A program made the position numbers and the translations under genes. The notes beneath the pieces were generated by a model, which was given only the letters and a program-made list of their open reading frames with translations, was not told the origin of the DNA and made no database searches. From positions 1 to 18,249 of the forward strand of contig JBBRUG010000090.1 in NCBI GenBank assembly GCA_038247995.1: 18,249 nucleotides of DNA, given 5' to 3'. How positions within the stretch are numbered: the first letter of the stretch is position 1; the number at the start of each line of letters is the position of its first letter. Below are positions 1 to 8,148 of this stretch, one piece after another. This DNA comes from JBBRUG01 sp038247995. Its GTDB lineage: Bacteria > Chloroflexota > Chloroflexia > Chloroflexales > Chloroflexaceae.

Positions 1-72
<72 letters not shown>

Positions 73-144
73 AGGGAACATCACGTTCCACCAGCCGAAC
101 CCACCATCCCACCCACGCAACCACACTCGCTTGTGAAGGTATCT

Positions 145-179
145 AAAAAGGCCGCAGCGCAAAACGCTGCGGCCTTTTT
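145..179. terminator. Bidirectional intrinsic terminator between 16S rRNA and the dynamin gene
   Basis: A perfect 15-bp inverted repeat (arms 145-159 and 165-179, loop CAAAA) has a GC core GGCCGCAGCG flanked by five A on the left and five T on the right. It therefore reads as stem plus U-tract in both directions. On the plus strand it ends the 16S transcript. On the minus strand it ends the convergent GTPase gene, whose stop codon is 15 bp away. Confidence 0.95.
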
Positions 180-193
180 GGATCCAGTTCATT

Positions 194-1954
194 TTAACTA
201 TCGATCTCTTTGCGCAGCCGGCCTAGCCCGCCATCGAGATCGCCAAAGATTTGCTGGAGATCAGTGAGTTGGCCACGTTGAGCGCGCACAAAGCGCGTGA
301 ATGGGGCGTTGCGCTCGCGTACCTGGCTCAGCGAGCGCTCTACTTCGCGGCTGAATTGGGCCTCTACGCCGGTGCGCAACCGCTCGCGCATCTCGTTAAC
401 TTTCTCGCGTAGCGCCTTCTTCGCTTGCCTTCGCTTAGCCGGCAGCAATGCGAACCCGCCGACCGCCAGCGTTATGCCCAGCAAAACACCGGTTACGTCA
501 AGCCATGCCGCACTGAACAGACCCACCATCGCCGCACCCAGACCTACCGCACCTACTTCGGCAATCACCGTGCCTGCGATTGAACTGCGCACCTCTTCAG
601 CAAGTGCTGCCGATTCAGCTTCCTTGTTGTAGGTTGAAATCACTGTATTCGCCGCTTTGCCCACCGATTCCAACAGTGAGCGCCGGTTGTAGTCGAAGCT
701 GCCGCCAACGCTGCCGATCAATTTATCGGTGTGATGTGAAGCGCGCCGCTTGATATATTCATCCGTACTCTGCTGAAGGCGCAGGTTCTTCTCGATCATC
801 CAGTCGATTAGGGTCTGCACTTTCTGGTCGATCTGCGTGGTGAGATCGCCGACAACCTCCCGTTCAAACTCGGCGCGTAGCTTATCGGCATTGAGAAGGT
901 CGGGCATGCGCGTGATCCGAATATGTTCATCGAAAAAGGCGTCGCCGCGCTCCTGGATCTCGCGCAAAATACTATCGATCTCGCCAAGATAGTACTTCAC
1001 GTCGTTCTGCAGATCTTCGCGGAACAGGACTAACTGCTGCTCGATATTTTCGATTGTGTCCAGGTCTTCGCGCAGGGTCTTCAAACGATTTTCGGTGATG
1101 CCAAGGTACTTGCCGGTGAGACGTTGGGCGACACCGAGCGGCGCAAGCAACTTCAACCGTACGCGGGTCTCTTCGTCGAGCGTCTCCAGTACAAAGCTCT
1201 CGATCGTACCAAAATTACTCGCTTCCCAGATCGCCGGCGCCGCCTCGGGATCAGCCTGACGGGCACGCATGGCCATGCGCGCCGAGATGGGGAAGATCTC
1301 AGGCGTAACACCCAGCAGGTCGCGCGCATTCTCACGCACGAAGCTCAGCACCTGCTCAAGCTCAGCTTCATTCAGAATATCGACCTTGTTGAGCACAATG
1401 ACAATCTTTTTGCCCCACTCCTTGATTAGCGCCAGAAAGCCGCGTTCGCTCTCAGTGAAGGGCCGATCGGCTGAGGTAGTAAAGAGCACGAGATCGGCGC
1501 GGGGAATGAACTCACGCGTGAGTTGTTCATGCGCACGAATCACTGCATTGGTGCCTGGGGTGTCCACAATCGTGAGTTGCTGCAGCACCTCGGCTGGATA
1601 TGTTTGCACCCGAATGCCGTCTTCCTGCACGATACTGGCGCTCTCGGCGCCGTGTTGAAGCAGTGTGATCGCATCGGTTGTGGGCGTTACGCCCTCGGCC
1701 AGCACCTGCGTACCGAGTAGGGCATTCAGGAAGCTCGATTTGCCCGAATTGAACTCGCCGGCGACAACAATCAGGAAAAGCTCGTCAAGATGCGCTAGAA
1801 TCTCGCGCAAGGTACGCACATCGCTCGGGTCGATATCGGCGCCGAACTGATCCATCGCGGTAGTTAAGCGTTCAAGCAGTGCACGCAATTCGCCGAGCAG
1901 CACTTCCTGACGCTCAGTGATCAATCGTTTGCGCTGAAAGAGGCCTGCCAGCAT
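194..1954 (-). CDS. Dynamin-like GTPase (bacterial dynamin family)
   Basis: A 586-aa large GTPase. G1 P-loop GEFNSGKSS is at residues 66-74, G2 TPTTD at about 90-94, G3 DTPG at 131-134 and G4 NKVD at 189-192. A long helical, coiled-coil-prone stalk follows (about 270-455). A hydrophobic double segment (about 461-504) ends in a basic stretch AKRRQAKK, then a further charged helical tail. This matches bacterial dynamin-like proteins, which bind and remodel membranes and use GTP hydrolysis; the double hydrophobic segment is the likely membrane anchor. The start ATG has a weak AAGG about 8 nt upstream and an AT-rich leader. The gene converges on the 16S gene and shares its terminator. Family assignment is firm; the cellular role (membrane repair, division or vesicle work) is unknown. 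Confidence 0.93.
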   Translation of the reverse strand: MLAGLFQRKRLITERQEVLLGELRALLERLTTAMDQFGADIDPSDVRTLREILAHLDELFLIVVAGEFNSGKSSFLNALLGTQVLAEGVTPTTDAITLLQHGAESASIVQEDGIRVQTYPAEVLQQLTIVDTPGTNAVIRAHEQLTREFIPRADLVLFTTSADRPFTESERGFLALIKEWGKKIVIVLNKVDILNEAELEQVLSFVRENARDLLGVTPEIFPISARMAMRARQADPEAAPAIWEASNFGTIESFVLETLDEETRVRLKLLAPLGVAQRLTGKYLGITENRLKTLREDLDTIENIEQQLVLFREDLQNDVKYYLGEIDSILREIQERGDAFFDEHIRITRMPDLLNADKLRAEFEREVVGDLTTQIDQKVQTLIDWMIEKNLRLQQSTDEYIKRRASHHTDKLIGSVGGSFDYNRRSLLESVGKAANTVISTYNKEAESAALAEEVRSSIAGTVIAEVGAVGLGAAMVGLFSAAWLDVTGVLLGITLAVGGFALLPAKRRQAKKALREKVNEMRERLRTGVEAQFSREVERSLSQVRERNAPFTRFVRAQRGQLTDLQQIFGDLDGGLGRLRKEIDS

Positions 1955-2218
1955 TGTATTAAGCCTTGCACAAAAAGATTAAGCCAATTTAATATACATT
2001 GTAATCTAGCACACATTCAGGGCGATCACGAGATGCTATACTCAGCATATCTCCTTCTCCTCTCTCCGCAGGGGGCGGTGTCGCAAGACATTGCCCCTTG
2101 TGGATTCTAAAGCACTGAGCAAAACGGTTGAACCCCTGATGGCACTGAACTGGGTGGCTCGCTGTGCTCGCGCCGACGGTATACTGACGCAGTGGATGTG
2201 CCCACTGCTATAGGGGCT
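1955..2218. other. Intergenic region with AT-rich dynamin leader and a hairpin
   Basis: I find no gene here. The left part is AT-rich and probably holds the minus-strand dynamin promoter: a TATATT-like -10 is visible but the -35 is weak. At 2189-2208 a perfect 7-bp stem (GCAGTGG/CCACTGC, 6-nt loop) lies just past the stop of the next minus-strand gene. It may act as its terminator, though there is no clear U-tract. Confidence 0.4.
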
Positions 2219-2566
2219 TTAGAAGCCTAAGCGGCCCAAACTAAGGGCAAGGGCGGCGAGCACAAGCGCGCTGCCAAGCAGAGCATAGATTAGTGTCGGC
2301 GCGAGCATTGTAAAGTCGCCGGGCCGAAAACGCGGCGCAGGGCGCTGCATCTCAACCCGCTCGCCGCGCCAGTAGGTTACCCGGGTTGTGCCGCGCGAGC
2401 GTAATCCGGTGCGCCCCCACGCCTCCCAGGCTGCATATAACAAGTAGCCGCCCGAAATACCTAACGCTGCCGCCGGAATCGGCCAGGGCAACGCGCGACT
2501 ATTGACTAGAATGGCGACAAAGGCGATAACGGCCACCCAGCGCCAATCAAAACGCGATGTGCGCAT
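2219..2566 (-). CDS. Small membrane protein, unknown function
   Basis: A 115-aa protein with three hydrophobic segments (about 10-22, 30-50 and 87-110) and a basic loop between the second and third (about 52-83, rich in Arg, containing YWRGERVEM). I do not recognise the family. I chose ATG 2566 because AGGAGG lies at ideal spacing upstream. An in-frame start at 2650 would add 28 residues, but that extension runs through a short-repeat patch (2622-2653) and is unlikely to be translated. The gene lies in the same direction as the metalloprotease gene upstream, about 130 bp away. Confidence 0.72.
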   Translation of the reverse strand: MRTSRFDWRWVAVIAFVAILVNSRALPWPIPAAALGISGGYLLYAAWEAWGRTGLRSRGTTRVTYWRGERVEMQRPAPRFRPGDFTMLAPTLIYALLGSALVLAALALSLGRLGF

Positions 2567-2621
2567 GGAACCTCCTTTTCCTGCTGCACATATTTTACCA
2601 TTGAACGGGCCAGGTTTCAGA

Positions 2622-2653
2622 GCGGTAAAACGGTAAAGCGCAAAACGCAAAAC
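2622..2653. repeat. Degenerate microrepeat patch (CGGTAAA/CGCAAAA words)
   Basis: Short words GCGGTAAAACGGTAAAGCG and CGCAAAACGCAAAAC follow one another here. The same words recur at 4950-5049 and 17712-17766. The patch lies upstream of the small membrane protein gene and shortly after the metalloprotease stop. Confidence 0.7.
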
Positions 2654-2695
2654 TGATACACCTGCCGCCTGCTTTCTGTCGCCCGCTGCCTGGCC

Positions 2696-4945
2696 TTAGC
2701 GCAACAATGGAATACTCAGTTGCTGCTCGGCTACTGGAATGGCGATCTGCGCGACTTCAGCGCTTGCAGAACATGGATTAGCTACTGCGGCCAGTGCGGC
2801 TACCTCGGTAACATTCAAGATATCGTTGAGGGAAGTTGGTTGCAGCACAGCAGTAAGCGTAAATAGCGCGCTGCTGCCGGACGGCAACTCGATCAGTGTG
2901 TCCAACGCCAGAACACCGGCTTGGGGGCCACTCGCGCCTGCACTGTAGGTTGCCGTCCAGGTCAGATCACCAAGCTCGTCTGACGGCTGATTGATTAAGC
3001 GCACGGTTGGGTCGCCAATCAGGCCGGTATTGCTTACACTCAGAGTAATCGTCACTGGGTCGCCATTACGCAGTTGGCCCAGCGGTGTGATCGTTTTGGT
3101 CAGGTTCAGCAGCACTTCAGTACAATCCGCTACGGCATTATAGTTGCGGTCGGTAAACCAGCCAATATCGCGTAATAGCTCATCAGTCAGATCCAAACTC
3201 TGATCGAGATCGCGGTTAATCGCCGGCTCCATAAGCACATTCGGCACGGCCACTGAGTCAAAGTGAGCAATTGACGATCCAGGTTGCGCCGGATTGGGGG
3301 CGAACATGCGCACCCGCCCCTGGGCATCGGCGCCGGCAAGATCGCTGCGATCAATGCCGATCGCAATCTGTGCCAGATCATCCTCGGCAAATGTGCGGAG
3401 CAGGTTGCCGGTTGCGCGGGTAATGCTGAAGACCGGAATCGTGATCAGCGGATCGGCGCCGCTGATCACCGGCGGATCGGCAGCGTCAAGATTGTCGGCG
3501 ATGAGTACGGCCTGCGCACCGGCGGCCTGCGCGTTCTGCGCCTTGGTTGTGAAGTCGCATGTGCCGCGATCAACCAGCGCAATCGAACCGCTGATGATGT
3601 CGCTGTTGACCAGTGGCGAACAGGCATCGCCGGCAGATGGATCAGTGTCGTCGATGGAGTCGATCGTGGCGCCAACCGTGCCGGTCAATAGCGCCGTGCC
3701 AATCTGCGGGCCAAACTCGGCGGGACGCACCGCATAGACCCCGGTACTGCTCAGCGGCGCCGTGACGGTGAGGGTCGGCGTGCCCGCAAGTAACTGCGCC
3801 GCCGCCGCCGTCACCTCAGCGCCGGTCCAGACCACATTTCCCGTATTCACAAACGATGCAGCCCGCTGTTCAGGCAGCATATTACGCCAAAAACGCCCCT
3901 GTGTCGTGTCGAAGAGAAAATCGTTCCAGATATCATCAACCCCACTGAAATTCTGGCCATTGCTGTTTACACCGCTGTAAAAGCCCAGGCCGTGGGCAAT
4001 TTCATGCAGCAGCGTTGTGATCAGATCGATCTGCTGGCCATGCGCATTGCCGTCGAAGCCGTAGTACCAGGCTAGCCCATCGAGACAGCCGGGCGTGCCG
4101 ATCGCACCGTTAAACTGGGCAAAGACATCGTACTGGTCGGGCGCAAGATCATAGCCGGCGAGCTTATCGGCAAGCGGCTCGACATACCAGGTGTCGGGCA
4201 TGAACGGGCCGGGCGCAGGCGGCTGAGGCACAAAATTGCGCCGAAAGTTGCGCGGCGCCGCCGAACCGAGTACCCCGCTGGTTGGCCCGCAGGTCAGGTT
4301 GGCGAAGGAGGCGCTGATCCGGATCGGCACCGTACTCTGGATGCTCGTCGCCCAGATTGCGGTGGCATAACGGAATGCTTCCAGACGCTGTTCACCAACT
4401 GTCGTTCCCGCGTTCCCACCGATTGGCGCAACCGGGGTAGGATCGTTGAAACCGATGCCGGGCGGATCGTTGACTAAAATCTCGAATTGGTCAGCAGCAG
4501 CAGCCAGAATAGCCTGTGGCGCAGCCTCGGCCTCGATCGCCTGACGCACCGCCTGAGCCGGACCGGCCGCCAGCAGCGCGGCAGCCAGCGGATCGTTGCC
4601 GGCCAATACGGCAGCGGCCTCTTCCACCGTGGTAACACAACGCACCGCCAGCGCGCCATCGGGGCCGGCCACCACGAGTAACACGGCCTGGCCAGCGCCA
4701 TTCAGATCGACAAACTGGCTGCCATCGGCTTGGAGTTGCACGCTCGGCGCCTGCGCCGGCACAATCAGCGCACGCACAGCCGCAAGGATGGCGTCGGTGT
4801 CGTTCGCAGCGACGGGCCGAGCATTGGCGGACGGCGCCGGCGCCAGCAGGCCAAATAGTGCTGCGGCACCAAAACTCAAGTTCAGGGCCGCAACAATCAC
4901 CACCAGGGCGAAGCGGGACGAAATGGATGCTTTAGGTGTTGGCAT
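2696..4945 (-). CDS. Secreted zinc metalloprotease-like protein with PA domain
   Basis: A 749-aa protein with an N-terminal hydrophobic signal segment (about 11-42, ending ...SANA). The catalytic-type motif HEIAHGLGFYSG is at 314-325, with H314, E315 and H318 as the expected zinc ligands and general base. A protease-associated (PA) domain follows at about 445-535 (IALVDRGTCDFTTKAQNA). The closing segment MEPAINRDLDQSLDLTDELL (about 572-591) ends the protease region, as is usual where a PA domain is inserted into the catalytic domain. A single beta-sandwich, DUF11-like repeat sits at about 612-735 (DPVTITLSVSNTG). The position where metzincins carry a third His or Asp ligand is Ser324, so the third ligand must come from elsewhere. 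No Shine-Dalgarno is visible: a microrepeat patch abuts the ATG. Secretion is likely; the substrate is unknown. Confidence 0.85.
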   Translation of the reverse strand: MPTPKASISSRFALVVIVAALNLSFGAAALFGLLAPAPSANARPVAANDTDAILAAVRALIVPAQAPSVQLQADGSQFVDLNGAGQAVLLVVAGPDGALAVRCVTTVEEAAAVLAGNDPLAAALLAAGPAQAVRQAIEAEAAPQAILAAAADQFEILVNDPPGIGFNDPTPVAPIGGNAGTTVGEQRLEAFRYATAIWATSIQSTVPIRISASFANLTCGPTSGVLGSAAPRNFRRNFVPQPPAPGPFMPDTWYVEPLADKLAGYDLAPDQYDVFAQFNGAIGTPGCLDGLAWYYGFDGNAHGQQIDLITTLLHEIAHGLGFYSGVNSNGQNFSGVDDIWNDFLFDTTQGRFWRNMLPEQRAASFVNTGNVVWTGAEVTAAAAQLLAGTPTLTVTAPLSSTGVYAVRPAEFGPQIGTALLTGTVGATIDSIDDTDPSAGDACSPLVNSDIISGSIALVDRGTCDFTTKAQNAQAAGAQAVLIADNLDAADPPVISGADPLITIPVFSITRATGNLLRTFAEDDLAQIAIGIDRSDLAGADAQGRVRMFAPNPAQPGSSIAHFDSVAVPNVLMEPAINRDLDQSLDLTDELLRDIGWFTDRNYNAVADCTEVLLNLTKTITPLGQLRNGDPVTITLSVSNTGLIGDPTVRLINQPSDELGDLTWTATYSAGASGPQAGVLALDTLIELPSGSSALFTLTAVLQPTSLNDILNVTEVAALAAVANPCSASAEVAQIAIPVAEQQLSIPLLR

Positions 4946-4949
4946 AGTA

Positions 4950-5049
4950 GCGGTAAAGCGGTAAAGCGGTAAAACGCTAGAGCGATAAACGGTAAAACGC
5001 TAGAGCGGTAGGGGCTACAGCAAAGCTCAAGAAGTAAAACGTAAAACGC
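4950..5049. repeat. Degenerate microrepeat patch directly upstream of the metalloprotease start
   Basis: The words GCGGTAAAGCGG, CGGTAAAACG, GCTAGAGCG and GTAAAACGTAAAACGC are strung together with small variations. The patch begins 4 bp from the minus-strand ATG, so it forms the 5' leader of the metalloprotease mRNA. The rest of the gap to 5163 shows no gene. Confidence 0.8.
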
Positions 5050-5163
5050 AGCATTCTCGTAGAGCAAAGGAGCGGGGTTATGAATGCGGGCACAATAATA
5101 AAGACGCCACATGTGGCATCCTAAGCAGCGTTGCGAGACCTGAGCGAATGGGCGTTCCAACGC

Positions 5164-5562
5164 TCAGGCGGCTGAAGCAGTAGTTACGGGGGGTTGGAGT
5201 GCGGCAGTTACAGTCGGCAGAAGATCACGCAGTTCGATCGGCTTGGCGGCATAATAAACGACACCGAGGCTACGCATCTGCGAGCGCAGCCCAAGCGTAT
5301 CATAGGCGGTAAGCACCAGGATGGGGATCTGGGGGCGATAGCTGCGCACGGCGCGGATGAGCGAGGTTGCCGGCCCACTGCGCATACCGGGATCAACGAT
5401 CAACAAATCAACATTACCCTTTGCGCAGGCAAGCCAGGCCGCATTCGCCGTTGGAGCAATGGAAATCACCAGACGGTCACCCAGCATCGCCTGGAGCCCG
5501 CGCTGCGTGATCAGCGCTGCGGCTGGGTCTTGATCGAAAATCTGGATATTCTTGGCTGGCAT
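5164..5562 (-). CDS. Stand-alone receiver-domain protein (response regulator)
   Basis: 132 aa, almost entirely one CheY-like receiver domain. The acidic pair is D10/D12, the likely phospho-acceptor is D57 (in DLLIVDPGM), the switch Thr is T85 (LVLTAYD) and the conserved Lys-Pro is K107-P108. No output domain follows, so it probably works through protein contacts or phosphotransfer. I prefer ATG 5562, which has AGGGG about 10 nt upstream; ATG 5580 would add six residues but has no ribosome site. It lies 149 bp downstream of the histidine kinase gene on the same strand and is its natural partner, with the OmpR-type regulator as a second candidate. Confidence 0.85.
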   Translation of the reverse strand: MPAKNIQIFDQDPAAALITQRGLQAMLGDRLVISIAPTANAAWLACAKGNVDLLIVDPGMRSGPATSLIRAVRSYRPQIPILVLTAYDTLGLRSQMRSLGVVYYAAKPIELRDLLPTVTAALQPPVTTASAA

Positions 5563-5711
5563 AACGGCACCCCTGTCCATGAAAGTATGTATGGTTGATC
5601 CCTGACGAAGCCAGGAGTGCTTATATCCTACTCAGCTACAACCCCCACCGCAGAGGTGAGGCAACAACGTTGTGTGGTAAAGCCGTAACTTGCGGCAATA
5701 TGCGGCGTACA

Positions 5712-7127
5712 TCAAACGATTAGATCAACCGGGAGTAGGATCGTGAAGGTTGTGCCTACATCCAGTTCGCTCTCAAGGGTGATCCGACCACCGTGCTGGG
5801 TGATAATGTGCGCGCTGATTGCCAGGCCGAGGCCGGTGCCCAGAACCTTGGTGGTGTAGCACGGCTCAAAGAGGTGAGGTTGGTGTTCAAGCGGAATACC
5901 TTCCCCGGTATCGCCGAAAAAGATCCCAATTGTGGCCGGCGCTTCGGAGCGCGCCTGGACGAGTTGCGTCCCCACGCGCAGATCGCCGCCGTGGGGCATT
6001 GCATCGCAGGCGTTCAGAATAATATTCAGGAAGACCTGACGCAACTGATCGGCGTGGGCGATGAGCGTCGGGACGTCGGCATCGAGGCTGGTGATCACAT
6101 TGATATGGCCGTGGCGCAAGTGGGTTTGCACGAGTTCAAGCGTCTCGCGGAGCAAGGCGTTGATACTTGTTTCGGCCAACTCGGTGCGTGAGGGGCGATA
6201 AAAATCGCGCATGCGGGTGATGATGCGGGCAATCCGGCCAAGCTCTTGCTGCGCGATCGTAAGAAAGGCCCGTGGGGGCGCATCTTCGGCAAGATCTTGT
6301 TCGACCAGGTAGAGGCTGTTGCGGGCGGCATAAAGGGGGTTATTGATCTCGTGGGCAACGGAAGCAGCCAGTTCGCCGACGGCAGCCAACTTCGCGCTTT
6401 GCAACAACTGGGCCTGAGCGGTGTTGAGGCGCGCTTCAGCTTCGGCGTGTAATAATTGGGTAACGGCTAGATCGCGTTGCAAGGCGGCAGCGCGCGCGCG
6501 TTGGGTCACCTCGTCGATCGCGACAGCCGTGAGGTCGGCGAGGGCCTGCACGAACGGCAGGTCGCGTGGGTGGTAGAGATGCGCATTCACACCGCCATAG
6601 AGCACAAGCGCGCCAAGGCGCTGGCCTTCAACCCGGAGCGGTGCAAGGAGCGCGCTCAACGGCGGCCAACAGTCGAGGCTGAGGCGCAACTCGCCCAACT
6701 GTTCATCAGGGAGATCATCGAGGGCGAGTTCAAGCTCGGGGCCAACAAAGAGCATCGCCCGTGGCGCAAGAAACGCCCGGCTCGCCAGGCCGATTACTGG
6801 GCGCTTGCTGGCACTTACCGCTCCTTCGGCAGCGCGCAGCACCAGGTGCTCACCATCGGGATCAAACAAAAAAAGGTGCGCTGCGCTCGTGCCGGGAAAC
6901 AGGTCAACAGCCTCTTGAACCACCTGCTGAATGATCGCCTCCACATCACGGCTGATCAGCAGCGCCGCAGAGATCGAGAGAATCGTGCTCAGCCGGGCAT
7001 TCAGATCGACAGCGCGTTTCATCTGCAGCGCCGCCTCGCGCTCGATCGCCTCGGCGCGCGCTTCGGCAGCGCTCAGCCGCCGCTGGAGATTGGCAATCTG
7101 GGCCTGAAGTTGGGCGGATTCACTCAT
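5712..7127 (-). CDS. Soluble GAF-domain sensor histidine kinase
   Basis: 471 aa with no transmembrane segment. An N-terminal coiled coil (about 1-45) leads into a GAF-type sensor domain (about 50-205), then a short coil (about 210-245). The HisKA dimerisation domain has phospho-acceptor H259 in ASVAHEINNPL. The HATPase domain shows the N box NIILNACDAM (368-377), the G1 box GDTGEGIP (405-412) and the G2 box GTGLGLA (430-436). The H-box context HEINNPL is typical of NtrB/HPK4-like kinases. It autophosphorylates on His and passes the phosphate to a receiver. Candidate partners are the divergent regulator at 7231 and the receiver protein at 5164-5562. The promoter is probably at 7197-7225, giving a leader of about 60 nt; no strong Shine-Dalgarno is seen. 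Confidence 0.92.
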   Translation of the reverse strand: MSESAQLQAQIANLQRRLSAAEARAEAIEREAALQMKRAVDLNARLSTILSISAALLISRDVEAIIQQVVQEAVDLFPGTSAAHLFLFDPDGEHLVLRAAEGAVSASKRPVIGLASRAFLAPRAMLFVGPELELALDDLPDEQLGELRLSLDCWPPLSALLAPLRVEGQRLGALVLYGGVNAHLYHPRDLPFVQALADLTAVAIDEVTQRARAAALQRDLAVTQLLHAEAEARLNTAQAQLLQSAKLAAVGELAASVAHEINNPLYAARNSLYLVEQDLAEDAPPRAFLTIAQQELGRIARIITRMRDFYRPSRTELAETSINALLRETLELVQTHLRHGHINVITSLDADVPTLIAHADQLRQVFLNIILNACDAMPHGGDLRVGTQLVQARSEAPATIGIFFGDTGEGIPLEHQPHLFEPCYTTKVLGTGLGLAISAHIITQHGGRITLESELDVGTTFTILLPVDLIV

Positions 7128-7141
7128 GGGAAGCGGTTACG

Positions 7142-7171
7142 TTGACACTCTAAAGCCGAGCGTGCTATGAT
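7142..7171 (+). promoter_or_regulatory. Sigma70-type promoter for the response regulator gene
   Basis: TTGACA (7142-7147) and TATGAT (7166-7171) are separated by 18 bp. This gives a predicted start near 7178 and a leader of about 53 nt to ATG 7231. The match to consensus is strong. Confidence 0.75.
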
Positions 7172-7178
7172 TGGCCCA

Positions 7179-7191
7179 CATTGTTCCAATG
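7179..7191. promoter_or_regulatory. Candidate operator palindrome between two facing promoters
   Basis: A palindrome CATTG-TTC-CAATG lies exactly between the -10 boxes of the two opposing promoters. An overlapping inverted pair ATTGG (7170-7174) / CCAAT (7186-7190) shares its right arm. A regulator bound here would cover both start sites, so autoregulation by the neighbouring response regulator is plausible but is an inference. Confidence 0.4.
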
Positions 7192-7196
7192 CATAA

Positions 7197-7225
7197 ACTA
7201 TAGATCTTTTTCTCACGGAGTGCAA
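7197..7225 (-). promoter_or_regulatory. Sigma70-type promoter for the histidine kinase gene
   Basis: Reading the minus strand, TTGCAC (7220-7225) and TATAGT (7197-7202) are separated by 17 bp. Predicted start is near 7190. The -35 is weaker than that of the plus-strand promoter. Both promoters lie inside the other gene's 5' leader. Confidence 0.6.
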
Positions 7226-7230
7226 ACAGT

Positions 7231-8031
7231 ATGGCCCAACCAGCACAGATTCTTGTAGTCGACGATGAGCAGAACATCCGCCTAACCTTGAACGCACTGC
7301 TGGGGCGCGCCGGGCATACTGTGACGACTGCATCCAGCGGTGAAGAAGCCTTGAAACGCTTTGCCCAACAGCGCTTTGATCTGATGGTCGTGGATCTCCA
7401 GATGCCGGGGATGAGCGGGATCGAGGTGGTTGAAGCAATCCGCGCTAAAAATCACGATACCACCGTGATCATCCTGACCGGGCATGGGTCGCTGGAGACG
7501 GCGATTGAGGGCATCCATCAAGGGGTCTTCGATTACCTGCTCAAAACCACCGACCCGGCGCAAATCGTTGCCCGCGTTGAAGACGGGCTTGAAGAGCGTG
7601 CGCATCTCCAACGGCAGAATACACTAATCAGTACGATTGGTGCAGCCGTGCAAGAGCTTACCAATGGCGCACCACCGCCCGCCGATGCCGGCAATGGCGG
7701 CGCCAACCCGGCGAACGAACGTCAGATCACCATTGGGACGCTGCAACTCGACACATGGCATCAGACAGCCGTGTTCCAGGGCCGCTCGCTCAACCTGACG
7801 CCGACCGAGTTTCGATTGTTGCTCTGCCTGGCTGAACACGCCAGCCAGATGCTTTCGTACACGCAACTGGTGCGTTGCGCCCAGGGCTACGACACGAGCG
7901 AACTCGAGGCGGGCGAGCTGATCAAGCCGCATATTCACCACTTGCGCCAGAAGATCGAGCCCGAACCCGGCAGCCCACGTTACCTGCTGAATGTGCGCGG
8001 TAAGGGCTATATTTTGCAGATTGAGGAATGA
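7231..8031 (+). CDS. Response regulator: receiver plus OmpR-type winged helix
   Basis: 266 aa. The receiver domain (about 5-120) has acidic residues D11/D12, phospho-acceptor D55 (LMVVDLQMPGMSG), T83 (ILTGHG) and K105. After K105 comes Thr (LLKTTDP) instead of the usual Pro. A linker with a Gly/Ala/Pro-rich stretch (about 147-165) joins a winged-helix DNA-binding domain (about 168-264) containing LNLTPTEFRLLL and the wing motif VRGKGYILQ. The receiver resembles NtrC/FixJ-type domains more than OmpR ones, so this looks like a domain shuffle. GGAG lies 10 nt before the ATG. It is divergent from the histidine kinase and is probably its DNA-binding partner. Confidence 0.92.
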   Translation: MAQPAQILVVDDEQNIRLTLNALLGRAGHTVTTASSGEEALKRFAQQRFDLMVVDLQMPGMSGIEVVEAIRAKNHDTTVIILTGHGSLETAIEGIHQGVFDYLLKTTDPAQIVARVEDGLEERAHLQRQNTLISTIGAAVQELTNGAPPPADAGNGGANPANERQITIGTLQLDTWHQTAVFQGRSLNLTPTEFRLLLCLAEHASQMLSYTQLVRCAQGYDTSELEAGELIKPHIHHLRQKIEPEPGSPRYLLNVRGKGYILQIEE

Positions 8032-8035
8032 CGGT

Positions 8036-8127
8036 CAAAACGCAATACGCAATACGGACGATAGATGAAAGACGATAGACGAAAGACCAAGGCCGAACGT
8101 GCGATAGCTAGCTTTGGTCTTTCATCT
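8036..8127 (+). other. Repeat-rich leader with two alternative hairpins
   Basis: Short repeats (CGCAATACGCAATACGG, then GATAGATGAAAGACGATAGAC) lie between the regulator stop and the caspase-like gene. The right arm around 8114-8127 (TTGGTCTTTCATCT) can pair either with GAAAGACCAA at 8081-8090 (10 bp) or with AGATGAAAGAC at 8063-8073 (11 bp). The two pairings exclude each other. There is no U-tract. It could be a weak terminator for the upstream gene, a 5' leader switch, or simply repeat debris. Confidence 0.5.
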
Positions 8128-8148
8128 TAGGCACTCAGCACTCACACT

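Noticed and set aside
2567..2650. N-terminal extension of the small membrane protein by 28 residues
   Set aside because: The extension is encoded by a microrepeat patch, and a strong AGGAGG precedes the internal ATG 2566.
6477..7145. 222-codon plus-strand open frame opposite the histidine kinase
   Set aside because: The opposite strand encodes a kinase with all catalytic boxes, and the plus frame shows no domain or start signal. It is an antisense artefact of GC-rich codon use.
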